NCBI GenBank assembly: GCA_024509875.1
Contig: JAMPIV010005015.1
Location: forward strand, 372,001 to 436,000
Direction of reading: 5' to 3'
From: Oreohelix idahoensis
Taxonomy: Eukaryota > Mollusca > Gastropoda > Stylommatophora > Oreohelicidae
DNA: 64,000 bases
How positions within the stretch are numbered: position 1 is the stretch's first letter; the number at the start of each line of letters is the position of its first letter. Below are positions 43,471 through 56,063 of the stretch, one piece after another. The translations under genes were made by a program, and so were the position numbers. The notes under the pieces are model-generated. The model saw only the letters and a program-made list of their open reading frames with translations, ran no database searches and was not told the origin of the DNA.

Positions 43471-45689
43471 TGTGGTGAAGTGGGATGTTATAAATATTTA
43501 TAGGGGACTTAGTGTACTGACTGAGATCAGCTGTGAAGGTATCTATATCTAATAAGTGTAGTGTATTATAGATAACCTTACTTGCTGCCACATATATATA
43601 TATCTCAGTATGAATGAATAGTGTGTGACTACTGATTCAGGGTAATGTGTACAAAGGTAAGAACAACAGGAATCACAATCAATTTTACTTACAAGTTATA
43701 TGTACAGAATTTATCAATATGAATATTGTAATGACATATATTATTAAAAGTATCCTATGTGTGTCAGTTGTGTAGTAGTAATATGAGGTAATACTGGTTT
43801 TGTTTTGTTCAAGCTCTGTTGGTATTTGTCATCATGACTTCAATAGTTTGTCTTTAGGGGAACTATTATTGGAGATGTTCTCAGTTCCTGATATTAACAC
43901 AATTTAATTCCCCTCTTAATGTTATTTTTTTACAAGGTCATTTTAAGCTGGGGTTACATAATTTTGAGCTCAGCTGGCCACATCAGCTTATCTGGCGTGA
44001 TGGCGGCAGGAACAGACTCCTCTGCTCGACTCTCCCCTCGGCTCTGGAGACACCTCACTGATAGCTAAATGGACCAAGGAGTATGCTGTCCGACTCTGGA
44101 TTCAGCAAAGCTCTGACCAGGTGCTGCTCAATACCATCAAGACCACGGTCCCTGAAAACAAGAAGGATGTACCTTCTACTTCATAACTAATTTATACTCT
44201 CTTTTTACACTGAGCACAATACATCACAAACATTGAGTTCAGAGCGTTAGGCCAACTGTCAGCTTCATCTGAAATATTTTATACCAGTATTTACCTCCTT
44301 AATGGTTACCACGCCTCTGCACTTCCAGCATTATTTCTGTCTAATCAATAATCTAGGTGTCAGTGTACTGTTTGGCCATTCCATGCAGTTTTACTTTCCT
44401 CCGACACCTTCTGTTCAGGCTGGAGCATTATAGGCTTTATATCATGTTTGCTACTGAACTACACATATATACAGGCATAAATTAACAATTCACATTCAAT
44501 TTTCATTAAAAGATACTGAATGTTTCAAGCTTACCACAATTCATGGAAACAAACACAGATACGTTGATTAGCAATGAATTCTGGCACAAATACTGGCACA
44601 AATTCCCATCTGCTTATGTTCCAGGCTTTTATTTAACACAAATATGAGCTGGCTTCAACGCACTGTTGCTTTATCAAGCTTATTTGCACTAGTGGTCTCG
44701 AACTAACGCTTCTAAGTGAGTATATCAGCGAGTCTAGCCAATGGAGCCACGTTTCGACAAGTATTTGAAAAAATTTTAACTTCCTACGTCTCCCCTAACA
44801 ACCAAGGATAGCCTTTATAGCCCGACTAATCGTGTTTAGCCTTACATATCATTCCAGCCAATCAGTTCAAATGTAACTTGTGGCCCATTTCCCGTACAAT
44901 GGTGGTGAAAAAAAATCTACCACTGAGCGATTCTGATTTTGGGTGTTGTCTGACAGCACTATCATTTTATTTTGGCTATAACTTGTTAATTCCTAGAATA
45001 TTTGCATAACGTTGTACATATTCTTTGTCAGCAAACCCTAAGGAACCCAAATATATATTTAATAGAGCTAAGTGGCTACGTTCAAAATATGCAATTTCTT
45101 CTACCTCCTGTTTCGAAGATGTGCTGTCTGGGTACTGTAATGTTTTCAAATGTAAACCCATCTATTGTCATCTTTCCTTATAAGCGTTTATCAGGATTTA
45201 AAAACCTAACTCTGGGAAGGGTAGTGAATTTATCACTGTCCGTCTGAAAAAAAGTTAGTGCATGTAGTCTTACACGCGTGATGGCAGCATTTGTGTATCG
45301 CGCGACGCGTGTTTAGTGTTCGGCTTTCTGCCTCTCCCTTCTCGCTATCCTTTAGTCCATCTGTCTTTTGTTTTTTGGTAACATAGTGTAGAAAAAGACA
45401 TGAATGGAATTTAAAATTTAGGTCAACTTGCATATTTCAAGGTTTTTCTTAGAAAGGCAGCACATTTTATTGTGTGTTTGGGAAACGCGTGTATGTTGCA
45501 GAAGGCCTTTAATATCAACGTGAAAGCGTTACAATTTGCCGACGAAGTAGAAAAGAAGGGGGATTTCGAGTACTGTCATTGTGACAGCACTGTTCTTTAC
45601 CATTCTTCTTCCTTTATTTATTATATGTATTTATTAGGCTTTATATTTACTTGATAATTTATATATGTGGATTAGAATATTCCACGACA
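43471..45689 (-). mobile_element. Solo LTR of the Gmr1-like family 2
   Basis: Reverse complement of the LTRs at 48585-50336 and 54453-56058, ending TGTCGTG-like (TGTCGTGG at 45682-45689 on minus) and TTCACCACA at 43471. At 2219 bp it contains both segments that the paired LTRs have each lost. No coding interior adjoins it. GTTTA (43466-43470) and GTTTG (45690-45694) form a near-perfect 5-bp duplication. Confidence 0.82.
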
Positions 45690-46140
45690 GTTTGCATATA
45701 AACATAAATAAGATACAAGATCAACAGTAAAAAACAACTTGAAAAAATCCACAGGCCTTAAAAATTCTCGGACATCTACTCTCATTAGTTTTTTTTTTTT
45801 AAATTAATGAAGATAAACAGAAATCCCGTTCAACCTCTGATGGGTTATAATTAGGATATATATATTGTTTTCAATTCCAAATAATATGAACAACTGCCGA
45901 CATGAGAAAGTGGCATCACATTTGAAAATAGGGATACTCACAATTGTGCTTAGGCCTATACGTTAAATAATAAAATAAAAAACAAACAAACAAAATCAAG
46001 AAGAAACTATGAATAAGAATAATATTAAAGTGGAGGGGGGCCCGGTGGTTCTAGTTATATAACGGACTTTACCAGATATTTAATTGACTTTCATCTGTTT
46101 AAAGTCACATGCATTGTAAGAACAGCATCAGACCTTCACA
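45690..46140. other. Unassigned AT-rich sequence
   Basis: No gene or repeat recognised. Confidence 0.5.
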
Positions 46141-46150
46141 TTCCCAGCCA

Positions 46151-47629
46151 CTATATATTAACATGTGTTCGTGTTAAATATTGTTTGACTATATTATGCA
46201 GTTCCCTAGGTCTGTCTATTCTCAACAGCTCCACTATATTTATAGGTAAGTTGGATGCCTGCAAATAATCCAATATTGGTATTCTCATTTGTTCATACCT
46301 CTTACACTTTAACAAGAAATGTTCTATATTATTGTCTTGAAGACATCCTGCACAGTAAGGTTCTTCTATTCTGAAATAGCCTTTTCCCAGCTGTAGTCTG
46401 AGAAGTTTCTTATTACTGGGAATTTTCAATTCCCTAGATATCTGACATTTTCTTGTTGGAGTTTGAACATCTTATATGCATGTCTTCCTTTCAGATTTTT
46501 ATCCCACTCTGCTTTCCATTCATCTGTTATTAAATCTTTAATTAAGCTCTTAATTTCTGATTTACTCATCCCTACATTTATTAGATTTTTATCAGATCTA
46601 CCTTTCTTGGCTTCTTTATCTGCCTTTTCATTTCCTTCTATGCCAACATGTGAAGGTATCCAAGCAATTAATACTGAACATCCTCTAGAATATAAGTATG
46701 TAGTAGCCAGAAAAATCTCCTCTGCTATATCAGGTCTACTACATTCTCGTAAGTTTCTAAGTGCTTTAATTGTTGAAAAAAGTCAGTTAAAACTGTTAAT
46801 TTTTGGGGAGAATATTTCTAGTGCTTTTAGTATTGCCACCATCTCTGCAGTGAAAATGGATGTATTTTCCGTGATGCTATATTCTTTTGCCATTTTCCAT
46901 TTTGGAATATATATTCCTATCCCCAATTTGCCATCCTCTCCCTTGGATCCATCTGTGTACACAGTAATGCTGTCTTTTTATATTTGTTGTATATATTTAT
47001 TGGCTGTGTTTTTAATATTTTCTATATTATTTGTTTTCTTAAGTATTTCTGCTTGGTGGTAGTCCGTGTCTGGTTTCTTGATCTCTCAGGGCGGAATTAC
47101 TGGCTTGTATTCACAACTGTTATTAATTGATGTAATTAATGTACCCAGATGGACAATTTCCTCCATACACTTCCATCCTGTAGGGTATCTAGTGGTATTC
47201 ATTGGCTTGGCCTGAGTTTTTAGTTGGCATCTGGTAAAAGCTGTATGTGCTGGGTGAGACTTATCCAACATAACTCTGTTCATGTAATTTAGTCTTAACT
47301 CCTTTCTCCGTAATTCCAAGGGTATGATTCCTAAAGCCACCTCTATAGCTCCCATTGATGTTGATCTGATTGCACCTGCTATTGTACATAAAGCCTAATT
47401 TAATCTTGTTACTGTGTGCAGCAGAGTCATATATTATACTTCCATAATCTATTTTTCCTCTAATAAAAGATTTATAAAAAGTGAGCATTGTCTTAGTGCT
47501 TGCACCCCATCCATTACTTTTCAAATATCTTAATAAGTTAGTTCTCATTAGTATTTTCTCCTTCAGCTGAACCCCAGGCTTTCGACAGGGTAAAAACTTT
47601 AGAATTGACATAGGGGCCCAACCATCCAA
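46151..47629 (-). pseudogene. LINE-F: reverse transcriptase thumb and RNase H fragment
   Basis: On minus: NLLRYLKSNGWGAS and FIRGKIDYGSIIYDSA near 47460-47530 are the post-palm region of RNase H-bearing LINEs (I, R1, Ingi and allied groups). RNase H follows with VYTDGSKGEDGKLGIG near 46950, FTAEMVAIL near 46845 and WIPSHVGIEGNEKADKEAK near 46640, giving the Asp, Glu and Asp/His signature. The C-terminal CCHC-like region with CAGC and CKRYEQMR lies near 46300. Frames shift repeatedly and there are stops. It is 5'-truncated before the catalytic box. Confidence 0.8.
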
Positions 47630-47639
47630 ATCATTATAG

Positions 47640-48579
47640 CCTTTGGGTCTGTAATGAAATAACTTAACACACTGTTAGTTAAAGTTTGAGAAAATACAAG
47701 TATGTGTAATGTTTTAAAATCGCACATTATGAATTATAATGTATCCTTTAAAATTAAAATAATAATAATAAAATAGAACCTATAAATATCTTTAAACATT
47801 ATCCATCGATACACACTATAACTTTCATAACTTTCCGAGCTGTTTTATTACGCTTTTTTGACTCTGTACCTGTTTGTTTTGCAAATATACATTTTCTTAG
47901 CAACCGTTGCTATGGACGAGTAAGCTTCAAATACATGAAGTAAAAAAAACAATTTGTTCACAATAAATGTTAAAATCATTATCAATTTTAATAGAAAATA
48001 GGCTACAGTTACTATTTAAGTGGTAATTTTAAAAAAAAAAAACTACGTCACTTCACTACCACATTCCGTAACAATTCTTGATGCAATCGCGTCGCTGTTG
48101 GTTCACGCAGCTTACCTTGCCAAGCCGGCTTCAAAAATTGGGTCATAGGGGACATTATCATCAACATCCGTGTCTGATTCCGATGTTTAAGGCTACCAGA
48201 CATCATCCTCTGCAGAATCAGTGCTGCATTCATGATTTAAATCATCGCTGGAACTAATGTTTTAATTAATTTTTTTTGGGGAGACAAAGAAATGAACTCG
48301 GACCAACTTTCGAGTGTTTTCGGTGTTCACTTGCGCTTTCAACGTTGATTATTTTCTTAAAACGTGTTTTAAAAGAAAGTTTTTACGTTTTAAATAAATT
48401 GTATACAGTATGTTATGATAAAACAACGATATTAATTTTTTTTTTATTGTAAGGTACTTTCTGCGACTTCGGAATTTACCTGCAAAATTTGGCGGGTTTT
48501 CTAAGGATAGAAAGGAATAGGTTTAAGCAAAATGCATAAACATTGCTTTGAATGGAATAATCGATTACATTTTGTTTTA
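47640..48579. other. Unassigned sequence
   Basis: A minus frame at 48048-48233, and an acidic alternative frame with SESDTDVDD near 48170, could be a trace of a transposase N-terminus but are too short to call. No terminal repeats seen. Confidence 0.4.
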
Positions 48580-48584
48580 TCAAG

Positions 48585-50336
48585 TGTCGTGAAATATTCT
48601 AATCCACATATATAAATTAAAACGTAAATGTAAAGCCTAACGAATTACTTCAATAACAGGAAAGAGAAAAGGTAAAAAAAAGAACAGTGCTGTCACAATG
48701 ACTGTACTCGAAATCCCCCTTGTTTTCTACTTCGTCTGCAAATTGTAACGTTTCACGTTGATAGTAAAGGCCTTCTGCAGCATACACGCGTTTCCCCAAC
48801 ACAATAAAATGTGTACTCCAATTCTAAGAAAAACCTTGAGATACGCAAGTTGACCTAGATTTAAAATTCCATTCATGTCTTTTTATACACTACGTTACCT
48901 AAAAAAAAAAAAAAACGAAAGACAGATGGACTAAAGATAGAAAGAAGGGAGGGCTGAAAGCAGGGACACATGCAACACTAAACACGCGTCGCGCGATACA
49001 CAATTGCTGCCATCACGCGTGTAAGGCCACATGCACTAGCTTTTTTCAAATCGACAGTGATAAAAAGCCACTACCCATACCATTAGTGACAGATTTTCAC
49101 CCCACCATTGTACGGGAAATAGGCTGACATGTTACCTCCTATTTGATTGGCGGAAAATAAATGTAAGGCTAAACACGATTAGTCGGACTATAAATACTAC
49201 TTCTTTATTGTTAGGGGAAACGTGAGTATGAGTACTTTTTTGAAAAGCTGTGTAAACATGGCATGATTGGTTAGACCTGCCAATATAGTCAATTAGAGTC
49301 GTCAGGTCAACACCACATTTGCAAATAAACCTACTAAGAAACAGTGCGTTGAGCACCAGTGCATATTGTTATAAATAAAAGCCTGGGACATCGGCAGATC
49401 GAAGTTGTGCTATATTCATTGCCATTCAACGTCACTGTGTAATATTTCCATGAATTGTGGGACTGTGGTCCTAAAGCTATTGAGCAGTACCTGGTCAGAG
49501 CTTTGCTGAATCCAGAGGCGGACAGCATACTCCTTGGTCCATATAGCAAACAGTGAGGTGTCTCCAGAACACAGGGGAGCAATCGAGCAGAGGAGTCTTT
49601 TCCTGCCGCCATCACGAAAGTTAAGCCTATGTGGCCAGCGGAGCTCAACATTATGTATACCCCCTTAAACTGACATTGTATTAACATAAGAGGGGAAATT
49701 AATTGTTTTAATGAACGGAACTGAGAACATCTCCAATACTAGTTCCAACAGAAATAAACACTTGAAGACATGATGACAAATACCAACATAGCTTGAAAAA
49801 AACAACACCAGTATTACCTCATATTACTACTACACAACTGACACACATATGATAAAATTAATAAAATATGTCACTACAAGATTCATATTGATAAATTCTA
49901 TATATATATATATAACTTATAATTGAAATTGATTGTGATTCCTGGTTCACTTTGTAGTTGAATCAGGACACATATATATTAATGAAAAGTGCTTAATACA
50001 CATTGATATTTGAAAATTTACCAGTGACTCATTTAAGATAGTCTTATAGAATGTTACATGTGTGTGAGTGTCACAGTGTTGTCAAGTGTGGTGGAATAAA
50101 TTGACTTGTTTATCTGTCTGTTGTTGTTGTGACTTACACTTCATCATATACATACCCTAGACATTCAACGTAGTCATCACTATATTCAAGAATAATTCTG
50201 ACTGAGGTATAAATATGTGGTAGCAAGTAAGGTCATCTATAATACACTACCCTTATTAGATATAGATACCTTCACAGCTGATCTCCGTCAGTACACTAAG
50301 TCCCCTATAAATATTTATATATCCCACTTTACCACA
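48585..50336 (+). repeat. 5' LTR, family 2 (296-bp deletion)
   Basis: 1752 bp. At 49084/49085 it lacks the segment present at 54949-55244 of the 3' LTR. The retained segment 49279-49714 is absent from the 3' LTR. Confidence 0.9.
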
Positions 50337-50516
50337 TATATTGGGGTCTCGCTCTCGGGATTTTGAATCTTTCCCTATTAAAAATATTGGGGGTAATTCA
50401 CTTCAGGGAATAATAAGAATTAAAAAGTATCCTTGGGTGAAAATAAATAACGTTGAGCTCTCAGTGCCTGTAGTGTCCTTAGATAATTATTGAAAGATTG
50501 AATTGCATGTTAGACA

Positions 50517-51693
50517 ATGGCCGACTTGGCAAAATTTCGATCTGCTGCTGTACAGACTGCGAAAGAGTTAGGAATGGACGGGCAAATTATGATTGCTTAT
50601 GTCACTGCTGAATGTGACAAATATATTGAACGGGAAGAAAGGAGATTAGAAAAAGAGGCCGAAAGAAAGTTAGAGGCTGAAAAAGAAATTAAGAGGTTGC
50701 AGATTGAGGCTGAGGCTAAGAGGTTGCAGATTGAGGCTGACAAAGAGGCTAAAGCATTGGAAGCCGAGGAAAGAAGACAGGCTGCAGAAAGGGAAGAGAA
50801 GAAATTAGCTGCAGAGAGGGAAGCAGAAAAGGAGGAGAAGAGATTACAAAGGGAACATGAGTTACGACTAAGGGAGTTTGAACTTCAAGGCCATGCTCCT
50901 GAAAATGGTGCCAGTCCCTTTACCTCTGATGCTACTGCTAGCCAGGGAGCCTCAACCTCAGCTATGAATTTTCATTTAGATCATTTTGTTGAGAAAGACG
51001 ATGATATTGAGAGCTATCTAAATAGATATGAACTATTAGCTACCACATATGGGTTAGAGAGAGAAAGGTGGAGCTTAAAGTTATCTCAAGGACTTCGTGG
51101 GGCAGCTTATGAAGTTTTTGCTAAAATGAGCAGAGGTGATCAGGAAAATTATGACATGCTAAAGCAGGCTCTTTTGTTAAGGTATGAAAAGAACGCAGAA
51201 TTTTATAGGAAAAAATTTAGGAATGCTAAACTACTGTTAGGAGAAACCTACCACCAGTTCTCTGCACGAATAGAGACATAATTGGAGAAATGGACTTCTC
51301 TGGGGAAAACCCAAGATCTTAAGGAAATGATCCTTATAGAACAATTAAGAGAGTCCATGGCTCCAGACCTGAGAAAGTTTCTCATGGAACAAGGTGCAGA
51401 GAGGCTGGGTGAGTTGCTAAATGTTGCTGAAAGGTATCAAGCAGCTCAGGCAGAAGTATCAGGTAACAAAAAGAAACAGTTGGATAATTTTAGGGCACCA
51501 CAGGACTTTAATAAATTTGATCCTAGAGATCAAAACAAAGGTAAGCACCAATTTGATAGGCCACGGTATGACAATAAAAATAAAACCCCACAATTCGATG
51601 AAAGGAAATATGATGAAAGAAAATCTTTCAACCAAGGGAAAAGGTGGTGTAAAAATTGTCAGATGGACAATCATGACACTGACCGTTGCAGAA
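50517..51693 (+). pseudogene. gag: Gag of Gmr1-like family 2 with one nonsense codon
   Basis: Starts at the ATG at 50517 (MADLAKFRSA), 180 bp after the LTR. Residues about 35-125 are almost entirely charged (EAEKE, KRLQIEAEA) and should form a coiled coil. The retrotransposon gag core follows at about 50960-51440 with ESYLNRYE and RLGELLNVAERYQAAQ. A zinc knuckle C-x2-C-x4-H-x4-C lies at about 51648-51689. A TAA at 51279-51281 stands where the related element at 62.2 kb has a Tyr codon; otherwise the frame is open to 52061. Confidence 0.88.
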
Positions 51694-52095
51694 GGAAACC
51701 TGTGTATATGGCCACCCTTCAGGTCAGGTCGACCTCAAGACAGGAGGAGGATATTATGTTGGATACCACTCCAGAAGAGATGAGGAAGGCACAGGCTGGG
51801 GATAAAACACTCAAGCCTTGTTTCAGGAAATTGTCAACTTGTCATACAACTCCAGGCAAGGGAGATTTTTACATGAAAAACAGGTTGATGTATAGGAAGA
51901 CTGGAGCTAGATCCAAAGGTCAGGGACAGCTGGTACTTCCTAAAAGATATAGGGCAGAATTAATAAGGAGCCTACATGTGAAACCAGATGGGGACCATGA
52001 GAAAATAGGTACCATCATCCAAAAGGTGGCTCACAATTATTATTGGCCCAAGGCCAGATAGGACATTGAGAATTTTGTAGAAAGGTGTAGCATAG
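51694..52095 (+). pseudogene. Pol of family 2: linker and integrase zinc-binding part, protease missing
   Basis: Immediately after the gag zinc knuckle the frame enters MATLQVRS, EEMRKAQAGDKTLKPCFRKL and then VLPKRYRAELIRSLH, IQKVAHNYYWPKAR and ENFVERC, an integrase HHCC region with only the first Cys of the expected pair. The related element at 63.4-63.8 kb has about 120 protease codons between the knuckle and the linker; here they are absent and the frame is preserved. A TAG at 52059-52061 interrupts the zinc region. Confidence 0.75.
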
Positions 52096-52537
52096 CACAT
52101 GAGGGAACACCCACAAGTGGGAACATTGATCAGGACCTGGACACGCCAAGGGGCAAAATTAGGCCTGAAAATACAAAAAGAAATAAATTTGATAAAGTGG
52201 ACCAAATGGAATGGGAAGCCCCTTTTCACAGACAAGCTTCACTTAACTGTTTTACAATGGCCACTATGCGGAGAGTGCAAAAAGATGTCTTACCCCAGGA
52301 TAAGCCGAAAATCCCTCAATCGGACTTAAACAAACTGGAGGAAGAGGATGTGGAGAGGAAATCTCTCATCAAGAATTTTAAGTGGGGAGAAAGCCCGAAG
52401 AGGAAAATTGGTAGCGGTCGTTTTGTGAATGATAATTCTGGGAGGAAAAATCATCACTATAGAGCTTCTAGTGGAAGAGACCATACCGGTGCATGGACAA
52501 ATAGGTCCACACAATTAAAGGTCCATATGTAGCTCTG
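52096..52537 (+). other. Unrecognisable stretch where the integrase core is expected
   Basis: An open frame at 52197-52532 exists but shows no DD35E motif. Its last codons (TQLK, then GPYV in the next frame) join the integrase C-terminal part at 53068. I infer deletion or heavy decay. Confidence 0.45.
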
Positions 52538-52541
52538 TTAA

Positions 52542-53063
52542 CTCTTTCAGTCCCAAGCAAAAAAGTGGGTTTGGCCCAAGCAAAAATGGCCACCCCAGTG
52601 CGTTTTTATTGTTGTTGTTTGGAAATAATTTTTTAAAATGTTCATATGCATAAATAACTTTGTTGTTGTATATGAAACTGAAGGTAATTGGATGTACTTT
52701 ACACTTGTGCTACAAGTACAAAAGCTTTCATTGAAAACTGATTAGTTATTCAAGGTAAAATGGAGGATATGCGCTTAAAAAAATGATTAGTTATTCAAGG
52801 TAAAATGGAGGATATGCGCTAAAAAAAATCGCTTTAAAAATCTAAAATAAATATCTCAAAACAGAAACACGTTCACTCTTAAACACGTGCGGTATTTAAA
52901 AGAATGTACTTGCAGTCGGAAATGACGTTTTGGGTGGTTTGTAGGTAGTTATAATTAGAAACAGTCTCAAACAGAGGCACATATACTAAAGGCTTTTTAA
53001 AGTCGATTGGGCCAAGCGCGTCTAACCCCTGAGCCTTTATAAAGTCGATTGGGACTTAAAGAG
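52542..53063. mobile_element. piggyBac-type MITE with TTAA duplication
   Basis: TTAA at 52538-52541 and 53064-53067; inverted ends CTCTTTCAGTCCCAA and TTGGGACTTAAAGAG, one mismatch. No coding. A 43-bp segment with GATTAGTTATTCAAGG is tandemly duplicated at about 52741-52826. Removing it would rejoin the flanking integrase frame at the TTAA. Confidence 0.85.
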
Positions 53064-53067
53064 TTAA

Positions 53068-53990
53068 GAACGTGGACTGATGAAAAAGCAGAGGAAAATA
53101 TCACATCCTCATACCAATATGTGAATGAGCTGACCACTCGTTTAAAAACTGGCTGGAAACTTGCCAATGAAAATTTGAAACAAGCCAGGAAGAAACATGC
53201 TGCCTATTTTAACAGGAAGGCTAAAGACAGAGATTTGGCTGTGGGAGAGAAGGTACTGCTTCTTCTACCTGGTAGTCAGAATAAGTTACAAATTGGATGG
53301 CAAGGTCCATATACAGTTCTAGAGAAGGTGTCTAGAACAAATTATAAGATAGATAAGAAGGGGAAAGAAAAAATCTATCATGTGAATCTCCTGAACAAAT
53401 ATTTGGAAAGAGAACATCAGGAAGAGACACACTTGTTGACCTTGTCTATCGCCATGGAGATGAAAAAGGAACCACTTTCATCATTTGAATATCCATTACA
53501 CCCCTGTGAGACAGCGGCACAGGTGAAAATCAGTACACATTTAACGAAAACTCAGAAAGAAAGAGTGCAACAGGTTCTAGATACTCATACAGAGGTGTTA
53601 ACAGACCGACCGGGGCATACAAACTTATTGGAATATGATAGGAAACTGATAGACCCCACACCTGTATGTATGAAACCATATTAGATTCCTTTTGCTAAGG
53701 AGAAAGCTTTGAAAGAAGATATAGACTATTTGTTGAAGGAAGGAATTATTTCACACAGTGAATCTTCGTATAGTTCCGGTGTTGTACTCTTAAGGAAGCC
53801 CTCTGGAGAACATAGACTCTGTATAGATTACAGGAGACTGAATGCTATTACAGAAGGACAGGTGGATCCATTGCCGGATACAAATCAGCTGTTTGCAAGA
53901 CTAAATAAAGCTAAATAATTCTCAAAAGTGGATCTGAGTAAAGGCTACTATCAGATTCCAGTAAAACCTGAGATCAGACAAAATTGTTGG
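53068..53990 (+). pseudogene. Family 2 integrase C-terminus followed by reverse transcriptase N-terminus
   Basis: RTWTDEKAEENITSSYQY, then RDLAVGEKVLLLLPG, WQGPYTVLEKV and YHVNLLNKY near 53380 form the integrase C-terminal region. Further on come VLTDRPGHTN near 53595, DIDYLLKEGII near 53715, HRLCIDYRRLN near 53812 and FSKVDLSKGYYQIPV near 53919, the first reverse transcriptase blocks. Stops lie at 53682-53684 and 53916-53918. The YIDD box is not found. This gives direct evidence of integrase before reverse transcriptase. Confidence 0.85.
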
Positions 53991-54452
53991 ATGTAAACAT
54001 TTCGGAGGAACGTAATGAATCCCTGAGTTGCCTCTCTGATTGAGGATATTCCGAATGTTTCATACAGGCTAATAAGAAGATTATGGGATCCACTACGAAA
54101 ACTCTGCTATCACCAGGTATATGTTATCTCCTCATAACGTACATTTTGAGGAAAATCTAATGTTCTCTGGACATGTCATTGCGCAGACTCAGAGAAGAGA
54201 AATGGTGAATACGCGTTGTGAAGCAGCAGTAAGACAAGCAGTCACACTTGCGGCTGTTCAGTAACATAACTGAAAGATATTATTGGTTGTAGAGGTCTGA
54301 CGCAGATTTCATGAGTAGTGCTTACTCTGAATGGACCCAACTACATAAAACCATGATAGCACAACAGCAGAGTAAAGTCAAGTTGACTTACATTTATCTA
54401 TGTGTATATAGAATAAAGGACTGACATAAGATGTCTGTTTTAAGAGGGGAGA
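53991..54452 (+). other. Decayed 3' interior and polypurine tract
   Basis: No catalytic motif is readable; a FSGHVIAQ-like piece near 54168 could be a thumb remnant. AAGAGGGGAGA at 54442-54452 directly before the 3' LTR is a good polypurine tract. Confidence 0.6.
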
Positions 54453-56058
54453 TGTCGTGAAATATTCTAATCCACATATATAAATTAAAACGTAAATGTA
54501 AAGCCTAACGAATTACTTCAATAACAGGAAAGAGAAAAGGTAAAAAAAAGAACAGTGCTGTCACAATGACTGTACTCGAAATCCCCCTTGTTTTCTACTT
54601 CGTCTGCAAATTGTAACGTTTCACGTTGATAGTTAAGGCCTTCTGCAGCATACACGCGTTTCCCCAACACAATAAAATGTGTACTCCAATTCTAAGAAAA
54701 ACCTTGAGATACGCAAGTTGACCTAGATTTAAAATTCCATTCATGTCTTTTTATACACTACGTTACCTAAAAAAAAAAAAACGAAAGACAGATGGACTAA
54801 AGATAGAAAGAAGGGAGGGCTGAAAGCAGGGACACATGCAACACTAAACACGCGTCGCGCGATACACAATTGCTGCCATCACGCGTGTAAGGCCACATGC
54901 ACTAGCTTTTTTCAAATCGACAGTGATAAAAAGCCACTACCCATACCAGAGTTAGGTTTTAAAAACTTACAAAATTCTTATTAGGAAATATGACATTATA
55001 CTGGTTTACGTTTGAAAACATGACAGTACCCAGACACCCTAAAGTTTGGAAGTGAGGAGGTAGTAACAGCACGACTATCCTAGAAGAAAATGCATATTGG
55101 CTTCATTAAATATATATATTTGGGTTCCTTAGGACTTGCTGACAAATAATATGTTGAGTGTTACGCAAATAGTCTAGGAATTAACAAATTATAGCCAAAA
55201 GAAAATAGTGAGGGTGTCAGACAACACCAAATTCAGAATCGCTCAGTGACAGATTTTCACCCCACCATTGTACGGGAAATAGGCTGACATGTTACCTCCT
55301 ATTTGATTGGCGGAAAATAAATGTAAGGCTAAACACGATTAGTCGGACTATAAATACTACTTCTTTATTGTTAGGGGAAACGTGAGTATGAGTACTTTTT
55401 TGAAAAGCTGTGTAAACATGGCATGATTGGTTAGACCTACGGAACTGAGAACATCTCCAATACTAGTTCCAACAGAAATAAACACTTGAAGTCATGATGA
55501 CAAATACCAACATAGCTTGAAAAAAACAACACCAGTATTACCTCATATTACTACTACACAACTGACACACATATGATAAAATTAATAAAATATGTCACTA
55601 CAAGATTCATATTGATAAATTCTATATATATATATAACTTATAATTGAAATTGATTGTGATTCCTGGTTCACTTTGTAGTTGAATCAGGACACATATATA
55701 TTAATGAAAAGTGCTTAATACATATTGATATTTGAAAATTTACCAGTGACTCATTTAAGATAGTCTTATAGAATGTTACATGTGTGTGAGTGTCACAGTG
55801 TTGTCAAGTGTGGTGGAATAAATTGACTTGTTTATCTGTCTGTTGTTGTTGTGACTTACACTTCATCATATACATACCCTAGACATTCAACGTAGTCATC
55901 ACTATATTCAAGAATAATTCTGACTGAGGTATAAATATGTGGTAGCAAGTAAGGTCATCTATAATACACTACCCTTATTAGATATAGATACCTTCACAGC
56001 TGATCTCAGTCAGTACACTAAGTCCCCTATAAATATTTATATATCCCACTTTACCACA
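54453..56058 (+). repeat. 3' LTR, family 2 (436-bp deletion)
   Basis: 1606 bp, matching the 5' LTR except that the segment 49279-49714 is missing at 55438/55439 and the segment 54949-55244 is retained. Confidence 0.9.
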
Positions 56059-56063
56059 TCAAG

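Larger units (their letters stand above)
48585..56058 (+). mobile_element. Gmr1-like LTR retrotransposon, family 2, deleted copy
   Basis: LTRs at 48585-50336 and 54453-56058 start TGTCGTGAAATATTC and end TTTACCACA; TCAAG flanks both sides (48580-48584, 56059-56063). The interior carries gag, an integrase zinc-binding part, an integrase C-terminal part and then the N-terminal part of reverse transcriptase, so integrase again precedes reverse transcriptase. Protease, integrase core, most of reverse transcriptase and RNase H are missing or unrecognisable. A TTAA-flanked MITE is inserted at 52542-53063. Confidence 0.9.

Noticed and set aside
48048..48233. Minus frame at 48.1 kb as a transposase N-terminus
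   Set aside because: Too short; the acidic reading lies in another frame with stops and there are no terminal repeats.
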